The notes under the pieces were generated by a model. That model did no database searches and had not been told where the DNA came from. It saw only the letters and a list, made by a program, of their open reading frames with translations. Positions 34,634 through 46,290 of a stretch of 64,000 bases of DNA are shown here, piece by piece (positions within the stretch are counted from its first letter, which is position 1; every line of letters starts with the position of its first letter). Origin of the DNA: Lenzites betulinus (lineage: Eukaryota > Basidiomycota > Agaricomycetes > Polyporales > Polyporaceae); the NCBI GenBank assembly GCA_022264855.1, contig JABYQU010000039.1, positions 248,001-312,000 of the forward strand. The letters run 5' to 3'. A program made the translations under genes and the position numbers.

Positions 34634-37243
34634 TCACGATACGACGTCGGACTCCCATGCCGCGGCGTGCGGCCACCGGTTCTCCTGCCAGTTGTAGAAC
34701 ATTGTGCCCACGCGCGCGTCATCCCGGGCCAGGTCATCGTTCACGCACAGCAGCGCGAGGTCGTGCTTCTTGTCAACGCCGGAGAGCATACTGCGCACTT
34801 GCGAGTAGCTCAGCAAGCGCTCGAAGGCGGATGGTGTTTCTCCTGCAAGCCAGGTTAAGCTCTGTCATGTCTTGTACAGGGACTGAGCAGAGAAAACTTA
34901 CCGACAACGTAGCGATAACGCTGGAGGAGCATGAGCGACCATTCGCGGATGTTCGTCGTGTGCGCGTCCTTCATGACGTCCCGGAGCGCGAACTGACCCT
35001 CGTGCCAGTCCTTCACCAGAGGTAGGTGGGGAATGTAACCCTCGGGGCTGGGTGTGGGGTTTTCTACAGTTGCGTGACGTTCTGCCGGCGGAAGGAATGA
35101 TGAGATGCCTAGGGGTCCGCTTGCTTTGACGAGGGCGAGGATGGCTGGACGAGGATGAGGGAAGGTACATGGTGTAACACGGATACGACATACCACAATC
35201 ACCACACTCGGGCCTCTCGAACGCGATGTGCTTGAATATATCACTCGCGCGGGGCGCGCCGCCGTCTGGGCCCTTGATATCGAAGCACTCATTCCGTTTC
35301 ATGGAGCATTCTGGCCGTTCGTCGCCCGCACCAAGCGCGGGGAAACCGTTTTTGGTTCGCTTGTTGTACTCGCCATACGCATAGCCATCCAAGGAGGCTG
35401 CGGCGGGGTCAGTATTTGTAGCGAAGAGACAAATTGTGCGATACTGACAAAAGATGTACTCGGTCCGGACCTTCGTTTCATACCCAGCGTCCTTGAGATT
35501 TGCTGTGACACGCTCCGAGTGCAACGTCTCGCGCGGGAACGCCTGCACGTGCAGCTCGTCGTTCGCACCGCCGTCCTGGAGCCCGCCCATCTCGTGCCAC
35601 GCCCGCATCGCCTCTGCCTCGCCCCAGGAGTCGTCAAGCCCGCCGATGCGGCCGACAACCCACGTCCAGAGCAGCGCCTCGCGCGCGCGCTCGACGAGGT
35701 AGTGCGCGAATATGAACAGCTGGTAAAAATCTCCGTCGCCGCCCTCGGTCTCGCGGAACGCGTGCGTCGCGCTCTTCGCGATCTCGTCTGGCCAGACGAG
35801 CGCGATCTCCTGGAGGATCGCGAAGGAGACCGCCTTGGCCTCGTGCACGACGTAGGGCCGCTGTCGCCGGCCGAAGCGGTTACCTGAAACATGCGGTGAG
35901 CGGGGGTTCGGGCGCGGAAAAGGTAGGGGGCGCACTGAGAAGCCAATTGGATTCGCCCATGCTGCGCCATTCGCCCTCCACACCGCGGTGTGGCCTGTCC
36001 GCTGACACTCTCAGGCTTTCCTGCAAGCGCAGCACGGTGCCGTAGGCTATATAGGCTATTATTAGACTCTTCAAATAGATGTGCTGAGTGGGAACGAACG
36101 TGAGGTGTAAAAGCTTGCAGGCGTCAATGATGCCATCATGTAAAAGTCGTCATTCTATGTTTAACCTGTGTCAGGGCGCGTGCTCTGTGGGCGGCGAAAT
36201 ACCGCCTACCATGTAGATGCTGCGGAGGGCGACGTGAGGGGGAGGCGATAGGATGCAACGTGCGTAGTCCACTCACAATGCCTCCGTCACGTCCTGGAGA
36301 TGGCTGAACTGCGTCTCTATGGCGTAGCTGTGGGCGACGGTCAGATAGAAGCCAATGGATGATCGAGGCGGTTGCGGACCTGTTGAATATGGTGCCCTGG
36401 TAGGGGTCAAAGAAGTGAGCGTGGTGAGTGAGGGAGAGCTGGACGTTTCCGTCCTGCCACTGGGTGGAATGATCGACGGTTTGAAGCCACTGGGGCTGGA
36501 GGCCGAGTCGCCAGGCCGAGGGGTCGGGGAGGGACTGGTTGTCATCGTAGTTGTCGGGGTAGAGAAAGTCGGATGTGAGGATGCGGAAGCGGTTTGTGTA
36601 GGAGCGGAAGTTCGCAAGCACTGAGCGAATGGAGTGTCGAAGCTCATCGTGGTCTCTGGAGGGGCGCGGTGCGGGTCAGACCAGGCGCGCGCGCGACGTG
36701 AGGGGGTACACACCGGAACATGCGGGAGGGGTTGTTTTTCCTCAGTGGCCGGTACGGGTCGTCGGGCGCGAAGCTGTCCGCGGCATGTTGTCGGGCATCC
36801 GCGAAGAGGGGGTCGGAGCCGTTGACCCAGGTCCAGAGGACGTCCATCGGGACGGGGCCATAGCCGTCGTGGCACGGCTGTCCGGACGCGTAGTACGCGT
36901 CAAGGCAGGAGAGGGGGAGGTCGCGCACTGGGCGGAGCTTCGGGCGCGCAGCGGCGGGCAGGGACTCGGGGACGGGGATAGCAATGTAAGCAGGGTGGTA
37001 GAGGTGTGGGTCCGGGCCGTAATCCTCGTAGTCCTCGTCATGTTCGTCGTCGTGTGATCCGGCGGAGAGCTTGAGGAAGAGGAGTAGGGTGAGGAGGGAG
37101 GTTGTGGCGACGAGGGCGTATATGGCGCGCCTGCGGGTGAGGTGGTTTGAGAGGGAGGCGCGAAAGGGGCGGCGGGTTGTTGGCGACCAGGCGAACTCCT
37201 GCGGGGAAATCTGGGTGAGGGGGATGTACGTGGCAGAGGTCAT
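34634..37243 (-). CDS. Stealth-domain sugar-phosphate transferase (XPT1-like)
   Basis: Complement of ten exons: 36714-37243, 36380-36655, 36277-36327, 36210-36219, 36100-36154, 35936-36046, 35449-35883, 35194-35397, 34902-35144 and 34634-34842; 707 residues. One transmembrane segment (AIYALVATTSLLTLLLFLKL) after a basic cytosolic stretch implies a type II Golgi protein. Stealth regions in order: CR1 PMDVLWTWVNGSD, CR2 RDHDELRHSIRSVL with FIYMNDDFYM, CR3 SNRFGRRQRPYVVHEAKA, and CR4 around FERPECGDC. These are the regions shared by GlcNAc-1-phosphotransferase, bacterial capsule enzymes and Cryptococcus xylosylphosphotransferase Xpt1; a role in transferring sugar-phosphate to glycans is therefore likely. 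Donor and acceptor cannot be predicted. Exon 4 is only 10 nt. Every phase agrees. Confidence 0.85.
36210..36219 (-). other. 10-nt microexon of the Stealth gene
   Basis: Bounded by AG before 36219 and GT after 36210 on the minus strand. It restores FIYMNDDFYMM, the NDD motif segment expected in Stealth CR2. Without it the frame is lost. Confidence 0.7.
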
Positions 37244-37694
37244 GGCCCAGGCAGCCGGGGGCGCATGGGGAAGGAGGAGAGGCGGAGGGAGGAGGAGAGA
37301 GGAGAGAGTAGTGGTCGTGTGAGCGCCGGCAGCACAGATACTATAACTCGGCACCCAGACGCCCGCGATCCGCTCAGATCAGGGCTGCCATCATCTCCCC
37401 GCGGTCCCTCGCCTCCCGCGCTGCTACGGACTGCGCGTGCGCACCGTCGGCACGTGTATGTCGCCCGCGCTGCTCGCGGTCGGCGTGCGCGCGCTGGCGG
37501 CGGCGGCGGCGGCGACAGCGAGGGCCGTCGCGCGTCGGCCAGCGAGGGCGGGACGAGGGCGGCACCCGACGGCAGCTCGGCATGGGACAGCACTCCGCTA
37601 GGTACGGCACCGCGCAGCTTGGCACACCGTCTATCACCCGATATTGCAACACACAAGCAGGCCAAGGCCGTCTGATTCACGCTGTTTACGCTCT
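37244..37694. other. intergenic between Stealth gene and RRP6
   Basis: About 450 bp of GC-rich DNA with a GGC trinucleotide run near 37,494-37,512. It contains the promoter of the Stealth gene and the 3' end of RRP6. No supported gene. Confidence 0.5.
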
Positions 37695-40600
37695 CTACCC
37701 CGCACTCGGGCCCCCTACCGAAACGTCCGCGACTGGTTCCCCCGCTTCACCTCGCTGTGTGCCTTCGGTGGCGCCGGGAAGTTCCCGTAAAACGTCCCCC
37801 CTGCATCTGCTCCCCCCGTTAGCCATCGCGTCGTGCGCTGCAATCCGCACACGCTCACCTTTCCGTTTCTTCTTCCCGCTGCGCAGGTCTGTCGCCTCGT
37901 GGTCCGACCCTTCGTCCAGGATATTCGACACCGTCCCGTAGTCGAACGCCTCCGCCTGCGCCGCCTCTCCCTCGCCATCACCTGCCCGCTCCTCCGCAGC
38001 TCGGCCGGCACCCTCCTCCTTATCCACCGCCCGTTTCCGCTTCTTCGCCTTTGCCTGTCCCACGACCACTATCGTGTCCTCCACCGGCACCGGCGCAGCC
38101 CTCCCTCGCTCCCGCGCCGGCACAAACGCCATCTCAACGTCCGTCTTCAGCACGCCCTCCTCACCGCCGGCCTCTTTGCCCGCCCCCTCCGCCTTTACCT
38201 CCGCTATGTTCGGCACCGCCGGGGCAATCACTAATGCCCTGTGGATACGCGCCGCAGTCTCGACAAATTTCGCTCGCGCATCCGATGTGTTATTCTAGTG
38301 TAACCCCGTTAGTGTCCCTACACGTCCCATTCAGACCAGACACATACCACGGCTCGTGTCGCGCCCAGAAGACTGCTCCGCGCGGCGACTATCGACTGCG
38401 CCAAGGGTCGTTCAATTGCGCTTCGCTGCAACGAGCTCCCGAAGAGGGCTGATGACGACGCTGAAATACCGCCCGCTAAACATCGTGTGAGAGCATCCCT
38501 GCCAAGACGACCCGGCACACGCACCATTGGTGGACCACAGCGTTTGTGAGACCGTACCGCCGCTTCTCGCGCTTGATGCCTTCGGCATCTCGCCGGCCAC
38601 CATTTCTTTTGAGTCTCCTGGCATCGCCACCTCGACGCCCGCACTGGGCGGATCTGGGCGTTTTTCGGCAGCGCTGCTCGTGCCGAGCACCCTCTTTGCA
38701 GTCTCGCGGATGGCATCAAGCAGCTCTTTTGCGCGACGGCGAATAACTGGCGGTGGCGGGTGGAAGACCGACAGCAGCGACGCCATGTCTGCCGGCGTGC
38801 GTTCTGCGAGGCTGAACAGGTAGTGGTTCGGGAGCACGAATCTGACCTGGTGTTTAGCATATCGCGGTGGAGGAAAATGAGCAACTCACCTGGTGCTCTC
38901 GTCCTCCTCTCGCGCGATGCGATCGCGCCAAGCATGTACCGTGCGGTACACCTCGCGTTGAACGTTCACCGCGGCGCTCTCGCGGTCGCTGGCAGAGGCC
39001 ATCAGGGCAGCCTTGTTCCACTTCCGAGCTAGCGTGTCCCAACCACCCGGCCCGCTCCCGCTGTCCGCATCGTAGACTTCCTTTTCATATACTCGCAGTG
39101 CAGTTTCTTCTGAGCGGGAGAGGACTTCACGGACAAGCGCAAGCGCCGGCGGGAATGTGTTCTCGGGCGTCGGTGTGGCAGCGGAGGAACTTGGGCTCTG
39201 TGCGCGCGACTGGGCTCGCGACTGGGCGCGGTCGAGGAGTGCGTTGCGGAGGTTGTCGTAGATGAACAGCAGAAAATGGGTATCGGAGCGCGCGTACTGC
39301 AACATTTCCTCGGGTAGCGGCCTGTGCCGATCGTGAATATGATTGCACCCACTGTATGGTTAGCTACGCACCGTATTCGCCAGTCGGCGAGCTGATACCG
39401 CTTGTCAGCCGTGAAGTCGCAGTACATCTCGAGTAATGCCGCGAGACCGTGCCTGGGAAAGTCTGCAGCTGGTGTCAATGCTGGATTCATACGCACTAGG
39501 GAAGACGGACCTAGGACTTTCGACGCGTGGTAGGTGTCAAACAGGTTCACAACGTAGAGGTTAAAGTCCTGCTGCAGCCACACGATGTCGCTCTCCGCGC
39601 CGTGGAACACCTTCACGACTTCCGGGTTTGTGAGCACCTCGTTCAGCTCCTCCAGCTCGTCGCGCAGCGCGAGCGTGTCCACGACGAAGTCTGCGTCGCG
39701 CGTGCTGAGCTGCATCAGGCACACGAACCCGCCGAACGTGCGGTAGTTGTGGTACTCGAGATCCACCGCGATCTCGCGCGCGCCGCGCAGCTGCTCGAGC
39801 ATCGTGGTGAATTGGGCGGGCGTCGCGACCCATGTGAAGGGCGTCTCGTCGAACGAACGCGGCGAGATGGGCGGAGTCGAGGTGAACATGCGGGACGGAT
39901 ACGATATGTGCTTGATTTCGTAGCGGTACGGGTGGAGGCTGGAAAGTATGTTCAGAACGGCATTGAGTAGACTAGCGATGCGCTTACGAGCTGGAAGATT
40001 CGCCTGACACATTTTCGTTAGCTTCTTGGAAGTTGTATCCCAGCGGCACTTTGGCATTGTATTTGTGGCGGAGGGTGGGGAGCCAGGGGACACCGCTCGT
40101 ATTCTCTACCTTCCTCTTGAATGCGAGCTGGGGTTTAGCAAGGTGCGCCGCGTGCTGAATCGAGGGGTCAAGACGACCTGGTAGGACGTTGCTTTTCTTC
40201 GGCTGAAAAGGTGTGAGCTACACTTGTGGCGCATGTGGAGAAATGATCGACCTTCTGAGTTATAGCCTGAGGCGCATTCACAGCAATCGCAGGGGCCTTC
40301 GAATGGCCGAGAAAGTCGTCCAAACCGATGTCCTATAGAAAGGGTAAGAAGCCGCTGCATCAAGTACATGTCTGAACTTACTGCGCGCTCGAGAAGTTGG
40401 TCCATAACATCGACGACGAACGAGTGGAAGTGGTCGACGACATCGTCCTGAGATTCAAGGCGCCCTTTTCCCTTACCACTGCTGGATGAGGTAGAAGTAG
40501 ATGCGAGGCTGAGGAGTTTGTTCGTGATCGAGAGCACGCGCGCTGAACATTGGTCGAGCTCTTGCGCAAAGTCCGGGTGCACAGTGCGGTGGAAGGGGAC

Positions 40601-40708
40601 GTCGGCAGGCAGGCCGAGCGCTGCGCGAGTCGCTTTGAGTGCGGCGCCTTGGATTTCGGCATTGTAGCCGTCAAACGAGGAGGACGCGAGGCTCGAAGGC
40701 CCGGACAT
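37695..40708 (-). CDS. RRP6: Exosome 3'-5' exoribonuclease RRP6 (EXOSC10)
   Basis: Complement of nine exons: 40382-40708, 40252-40332, 39988-40202, 39511-39938, 39372-39462, 38890-39321, 38525-38841, 38348-38475 and 37695-38294; 872 residues. Nuclear exosome catalytic subunit that trims rRNA, snoRNA and aberrant RNA. The N-terminal PMC2NT-like region is followed by the DEDDy exonuclease domain: Asp267 and Glu269 in AVDLEYH, Asp325 in FHGAESDIVWLQ, Tyr390 and Asp394 in LQYARSDTHFLL. The HRDC domain follows (TRFVLPNHYLFSLAERTPAD). The C-terminus is lysine-rich with KKRKR and KKKRKGERVRI, probable nuclear signals and exosome-binding tail. All catalytic residues are present. Head-to-head with the RPAP3-like gene. 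Confidence 0.93.
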
Positions 40709-40865
40709 GGTATGAGAATGCGCCGAGGATGGGGAGAGGAGAGAGCCCGTCGGAAGCGAAGGACTGCAGGACGGGAACGGCGCGCCTGAAAATTCGGGGC
40801 ACGTGCTCGCTCGCGACGCGTCCTCCGCCACCCCCGGGCTTTCTTCTCCCTTGTCGCCTTCCTCG
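40709..40865. promoter_or_regulatory. Shared divergent promoter region RRP6 / RPAP3-like
   Basis: Only 157 bp lie between the two divergent start codons, so the promoters overlap. No obvious TATA box. Co-regulation is plausible because both genes serve RNA polymerase/RNA processing, but that is inference. Confidence 0.6.
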
Positions 40866-42327
40866 ATGTCTGACAGAGCTCAAGTGGAAAAGGAAAAGGT
40901 GTGCTCGCAGATATGTCACCAGATACTCCACCGCTCACATCCTTGAGCAGGGAAACGAGGCATTCAAGGCCGGGGACTTTCCCAAGGCGATCGGGCACTA
41001 TACCGCAGCCTTCATCGCGGATCCCTCTAACCACACATATCCCCTCAACCGCGCCGCCGCGTATCTTAAACTGGGCAAGTGAGTGCGTGTCATCACATGC
41101 TTCCACATTGCCAGTCCATCCCCTTACCTACACCGCAATCAGAAACGAGGACGCTGAGAGAGATTGTGATGCCGTGCTTCGACTGGATGCAAAGAACATC
41201 AAAGGCTACTTTCGCAGAGGACAGGCGCGATTAGCATTGCAGAAACTCCCTGATGCAGCGTCTGGTGCGTGTAGTCAGTTTCCAGCCTCAAGTGTTCACT
41301 AATGTCCTCCGAGATTTCTCACTCATACTCAAGCTTGACCCTCCGAATCAATTGGCCAAGCAGGAATTGAAGAAAGTCCAGGACCTCCTGAAAGCCATTC
41401 CGAATAAGCCTGTACAGGTACGCTCCCGCGATCTTTGTTGTTGCTTAGTCTCTGAATAGTCTCTTCAGCGGACACCCATCGATGTCTCAACGTTGGGCCA
41501 GCCATCGTCTGCGCTCGGCACGGCGTCGCCCAAGCGCCGCCGGATCCCCATTGAAATAGTGGATTCCGAGCCAAGCACAAGTGTCGCGCCCTCCTCTAGT
41601 AAATCACCAGACAGCACGCTGCTTACGCCGGTATCCTCGCGAGCCTTGAACGCAACTCCCAACACGCCCGTAGTTTCTACTCAGGCACCACCAGCGGCAC
41701 CGGCAGCGCCATCTCCCACGCAACCACCGCCTCCTACGTTCCGCGAGGCACGCGAGGCGCGTGAGGCCTCAAGATATCGTGGTGGCATCTTCAAAGCAGA
41801 CGGGACCCATAAGCTCTTCACTGCACCTACTCAAGCGGCGGCTGATAGCAATACGGGCGCTCAGACGCGCGAACCCCCGCAGACGCTCGTGTCCTTCATG
41901 AGTATTTGGAGAACACTGACGACCGAAGAAGAGCGCTGGGACGTGTTACGAGTAGGTGTTCGCTAGTGTTGTCTTGCGTCATTTCTGAAGTTGACGGTGG
42001 ATACAGCAAATACCTGCGCCGCGCCTCCCTGTCCTTTTCAAGACATCTCTTGACGCGTCCATCCTCGCAGCGATCATCCACACCCTCAGGGTGGCTTTGA
42101 AGAGCGCGCCAGAGGATGCGGCGCGGCTCGCGGTGGTGCGCGCGTATATGGTCAACATGCCGCGTGTCCCGCGCTTCGCGACGGTATCCCTGATGATGAG
42201 CTCTGAGGAGCGTGCGGATGTGCTGCGGATCTGGGAGATGCTGGGACGATACAAAGGAGACGGGGTTGAAGGTCAAATGGAGAGACGCAAGGAAGAGGGG
42301 TCGAAGGCTGCTTGGGGCTGTGTTTGA
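40866..42327 (+). CDS. RPAP3-like TPR co-chaperone
   Basis: Six exons: 40866-40898, 40951-41078, 41143-41264, 41314-41417, 41469-41951 and 42007-42327; 396 residues. RPAP3/Tah1-type proteins bind HSP90 through TPRs and act in the R2TP complex that assembles RNA polymerases and snoRNPs. Three TPR units are visible from residue 10: GNEAFKAGDFPKAIGHYTAA, LNRAAAYLKLGKNEDAERDC and GYFRRGQARLALQKLPDAAS. A Pro/Ala/Ser-rich linker follows, then the RPAP3 C-terminal domain (SFMSIWRTLTTEEERWDVLR to FATVSLMMSSEERADVLRIW). First exon is only 33 nt. Conserved carboxylate-clamp residues (K, N, N, K, R positions) look present. It is the last intact host gene before the transposon block. Confidence 0.88.
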
Positions 42328-43884
42328 TTATTTAAGTGGCTTGATTACTCCATTCAACCATATTTAAAGCACACACTGCACGACTGATTGCAGTTGTTTG
42401 CATTTCAGCATGGGATCTGTGTATTCTCTCTTTTGTTTGTTTTAGCCAGACAGATGCCTTATGTGGTAGGGGTCTTGGAGTTGACTACTTAGACCCATAG
42501 GGGGCAATATGAAATATTTAAAAGAAAAACATGATAGAGTAAGAAAGAAAAACAGAACAGGGTAAAAAGAAAAGCCTTTTATGCCATCTTAGATGCACAG
42601 CCGTCACTGAATTAACCAGGGAACATTTTACATATTTTAGCCAGGATTTTGATCTAGTTTGCAGTAGAGTGTGAAAAAGGTATCAGGGATATTTGTAAAA
42701 TGGTCTAAAGTTCAACATATCTAACTAACACAGCAATTGCACTGGGCCTCAACCCAGGAATCCCAAGACATTTTGAGTTAGGAACCAGATTTGCAAAATT
42801 ATCCCATGGAAGATCATATAAATATATGGGACTCTGTCTAATGAATTGCCTCATATACATTGTATATTACACCTATATACAAGTCAATTGGGCCCCAGCT
42901 GCCCCTATTGCATGCCCTCCCGGTCCCCCCATTATATGCTGCACATATGCACTTGCTTAACATAGTCCCCACTGTGTACCTAGATCATTGATAAATTTGC
43001 CATGCAAATCTATTGTCACTTATTCATGGTTTTAAGCATGCCTGTTGACCTAAGTTCCCAATGTATTGAGTGCTCCACAAGATCACTGCCTAGTGAAAAC
43101 ATTGCTATTTTCATAATATATTTGACCAGTTTCACCATGCATAAGACACTGGATTCATAGAAGAAATCCCCATATATTATGCTGACATTGTATGGATGAT
43201 ACACACGGACATTCCACATGCATTATATAGAATTCTCCTATGTTATGACCAGTGGGGGTAGGCAATTCCTCCAAAGAGATGTGCCAGCATCTAGCAGATG
43301 TGATTCTCCACTACTCTTAATCACAATCATATTGGTTGTTGTGTTCCTTATCCAGTTAGCAAGCTATGATGGGATGAGATCCTAATGAGATAAACATGAA
43401 GCCATGATCAAATAATGGTCATGACCTATTTGCCTAACACTACTCCCTCATCTCAAGTGGTATTAGAACTGTATATAGCATATAAACACAGCTTGCATCC
43501 AGCAGCAATGGAAACTTTGTACAAGAACAGTAGTGCTTGACTTTGGGGTTGCTCAATGATCTTATACAGACATTTATATAATTCTTGGGTCAATAACTAC
43601 TTTCTAATCTATCCCAATGTATATTAGAATGTGTATCGATGCATAGTTGGGGGAAGTCTTGTGTCTGTGGTCTGTGGCTTTGATGGGCACTTGCTGAAAT
43701 TGGGGCACTTATGGTTATGTCAGTCAAGTTCATGGCTTGCAGTATATTGTTGATGTATGTGTTCCCTCCCCCTCCCATGCTTCTAAACTTCAGATTCAGT
43801 CAATATCTTATACAATGAACATTTTCTTTGAAGCACATTTGTTGTACAAGTCCCCTATCCCAAATGTCAATCACAACTTATTGG
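42328..43884. other. AT-rich gene-poor flank of the transposon block
   Basis: About 1.55 kb with sharply lower GC than the genes to the left and stops in all frames. No domain or repeat terminus recognised. Composition suggests old, mutated transposon or heterochromatin-like DNA. Confidence 0.5.
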
Positions 43885-44846
43885 AAGTGGGCCACTACTG
43901 GCAGATACAATTGCTGAGGGTGGGGAATTTGTTAGAGGTTTCAAACATATTCTATGGCTTAGTATATCATAGCATCTGTTTTTTGCTATTGTCAAAGTTT
44001 ATATACCCATAGCAGAATTATAGCTTATATGAAGCTTATGATTTTGGCATTTCCAGCATTTGTGATCATTTTTCATTAGCATTATTGCATTTGATCATAT
44101 TATCTCCTACAATGTATTTGTATAATAGGTTTACTATTACTATATACCATTTAAAAGGGTAAGTGTCCATATCTTATATGATAATTGAAAGAAAAAACTA
44201 GTTAGAGTTCTGCATAAGGACAAAGGCTGTCACAGAGCTACTAGGAATACTTTGGGGTGGCAATGAGATTACATCCTTATGTGGTATGGAGTAAAAGGCT
44301 AAAAGTCCAGTCCTCATGACTCATAGAAAGGACCTGATCAGAGTCTAACTAGAGTTCTGCATTGGGTGAGTTGAATAGAAGAAGTCCAACTAAAGTAATA
44401 GTAAGATGGAGTACTCCTGTGGCAGAAGGATGAGTATAGGGATAGCCAGTATATGACAGAGTCAATTATGGTGTTATATACTGGAGCTCTAGAGTTCATA
44501 CTAAATACACATGAGATATAGCACTAACAACAGGCTTAGGCATTTACAGACAGCTATTGAATAGTGGCATTGTTTAGAGAGTTATATAAATCTTTATATA
44601 GACACCAATAGAATATTTGAATGATCTGAGAAGATATAATACTGAGATAAGGTCAAACTAATATTAATAGTGGTGGGTGATTACAATATTATATATATGA
44701 GCTACCACCCTCATAGATAGTGTCATATCTAGTCATAGTATGTGCTGCAGACTGTAAATCATATATGGTGTGACTGCATTATTGAACATAGAGTAAAGGA
44801 TAAAACTGTGTCATAGCCACAAGACTGACAGCTAGAATATATAGTC
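43885..44846 (+). repeat. 962-bp repeat, left copy (inverted relative to right copy; uninterrupted)
   Basis: Reads as the near-perfect reverse complement of 61,441-62,370 plus 55,705-55,736; the two parts of the right copy add up to the same 962 bp. In the stretch I compared base by base (about 43,885-44,230) only single differences appear, for example one G/A at the block matching 62,250. Contains no coding domain. Edges are abrupt on both sides. Class unknown; no TG..CA or TA target sign that I can fix. Confidence 0.85.
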
Positions 44847-45088
44847 AACAACAATATTTATTTGTGCAGAAAAGTGCTTCTTCATACACCCATATACACC
44901 AGACAACCACACTGTACATTAGTGAGTCATGGTTTGTTACAGTGTGGGACTGCATGTCACTTATAGACATTGATCATGGCTACTGTGATCATCATATGCA
45001 TTCATGTCACACCATATAGATATAATCTGATAGCCCTCAATCATAGCTTTCTAATGATACCTATCCTAAGCCCATAGATAAAGTACTC
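44847..45088. other. AT-rich spacer between repeat and Plavaka-like element
   Basis: About 240 bp, no gene, no second copy recognised in the window. Confidence 0.4.
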
Positions 45089-45179
45089 ACTGAGCTATGC
45101 ACAGCATGAAGCACCGGATTATGGTGCCGGAGTATGAGCGTGGGATCACGGGATCTTACATTGATGTCGCTCCCATTCC
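45089..45179 (+). repeat. Left terminal inverted repeat of the Plavaka-like element
   Basis: About 90 bp matching the right end with scattered transition differences and one 5-nt length difference near the tip. Confidence 0.7.
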
Positions 45180-45320
45180 GTTCACATGTCGTGTTTCCTG
45201 TAACCTCCGTCGAATGAAAAGATCCTAATGAGATGCTACCCACATTCCTTACGGCCCTCGCAGGGGCGATGACATCATGGTGCATGACCACAAGCTCATC
45301 AGTTGTAAGCCCTCCGCTCC

Positions 45321-45350
45321 TACAGTACCGGACAGGCAAAGTCGACAAAT
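45321..45350 (+). repeat. 30-bp perfect inverted repeat, left member
   Basis: Exact reverse complement of 46,261-46,290 (tip TACAGTACCGGACAGG). Lies between the left end of the transposon and its transposase. Similarity stops at both edges. Confidence 0.85.
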
Positions 45351-46260
45351 GGTCTAGCGGGACAACCAGATTTTTTTGAGGAAAACGGACTTCAGATTCA
45401 TCATCAGGGAGTCCAAAAGAGTACAAAAACGGGTCTCCGAAGTTTATCCTGTGAGATTTCAGGTTGGCCATACTTTTTGGCCATTTAAGCGCCCATTAAA
45501 GCCGCTACTAACGAAGCTCTTACGTGCAAAACTAATCCAAGACAACCTCAAGCAACACCATTGCTTGCTGCCCGGCCCTCCTATGCGACTACAGCCTCCA
45601 TACAGCCCACTCCGCTGCATTCCCTGGCAAGCCTTTGAGGTAATAACCATCTATTAATGTCCGAGATTGATTCAAGAACCGCCGCAGAGGATTTGTTGAG
45701 GCACTTGCACGTGAGTTAACGCGTTGCCTCGAGAAATTCGTCCCGTAGACTTTACAATATTGTTGATACTTATTTGCATTATCCCAAATGCTGATAGCTA
45801 AGGAACAGTTGCATTATCTTGATTGGATTCGACTTGTGGTAAAACTTGGGGAGGAATATACGAAGGTGCTTGCGTGCGTTGATCTTCCTCTCGAGTGACT
45901 TACAATAAACGCTGCCAGAGTTGGAAATCATCGATTTTGCCGAGGCGCTTGGCCTTCCCGTCTAGGCGCGCGGCCTCACGTGCCACAAATGTTCGCCTCA
46001 CCAGGCGCTTCAGGGATTTTTTGGGCACAAACTGACACCACCACGATGCATAGAAAAATAAAACGAGTCGATTGGCACTGTTTCTGGACCCCCAGCGCTA
46101 AATTTCGGGTTGGCCATGATTTTGGGGGTCATTTTACCTTATATCACACTTTTTGAGGGATTGGCCCAGGGGAATTGGCTCGGAGTAGGTGCAAAATGAT
46201 CGTAGATGCATTGTGCATCTATTCTAGTGGTTTTCAAAACCATAGAAATTCGTCGACCAA

Positions 46261-46290
46261 ATTTGTCGACTTTGCCTGTCCGGTACTGTA
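46261..46290 (-). repeat. 30-bp perfect inverted repeat, right member
   Basis: Partner of 45,321-45,350. It sits about 55 bp upstream of the likely transposase start, so it could be a subterminal transposase-binding site or the footprint of another small element. Confidence 0.85.

Noticed and set aside
35228..35887. 219-codon + strand frame
   Set aside because: Antisense of Stealth exons 7-9; no splice or domain support.
39527..39970. 147-codon + strand frame
   Set aside because: Antisense shadow of the RRP6 exonuclease domain.
43737..44012. Small protein shared by both 962-bp repeat copies (also 62,243-62,569 on -)
   Set aside because: Shared only because the repeats are near-identical; the N-terminal parts differ completely at the repeat edge and composition is AT-driven.
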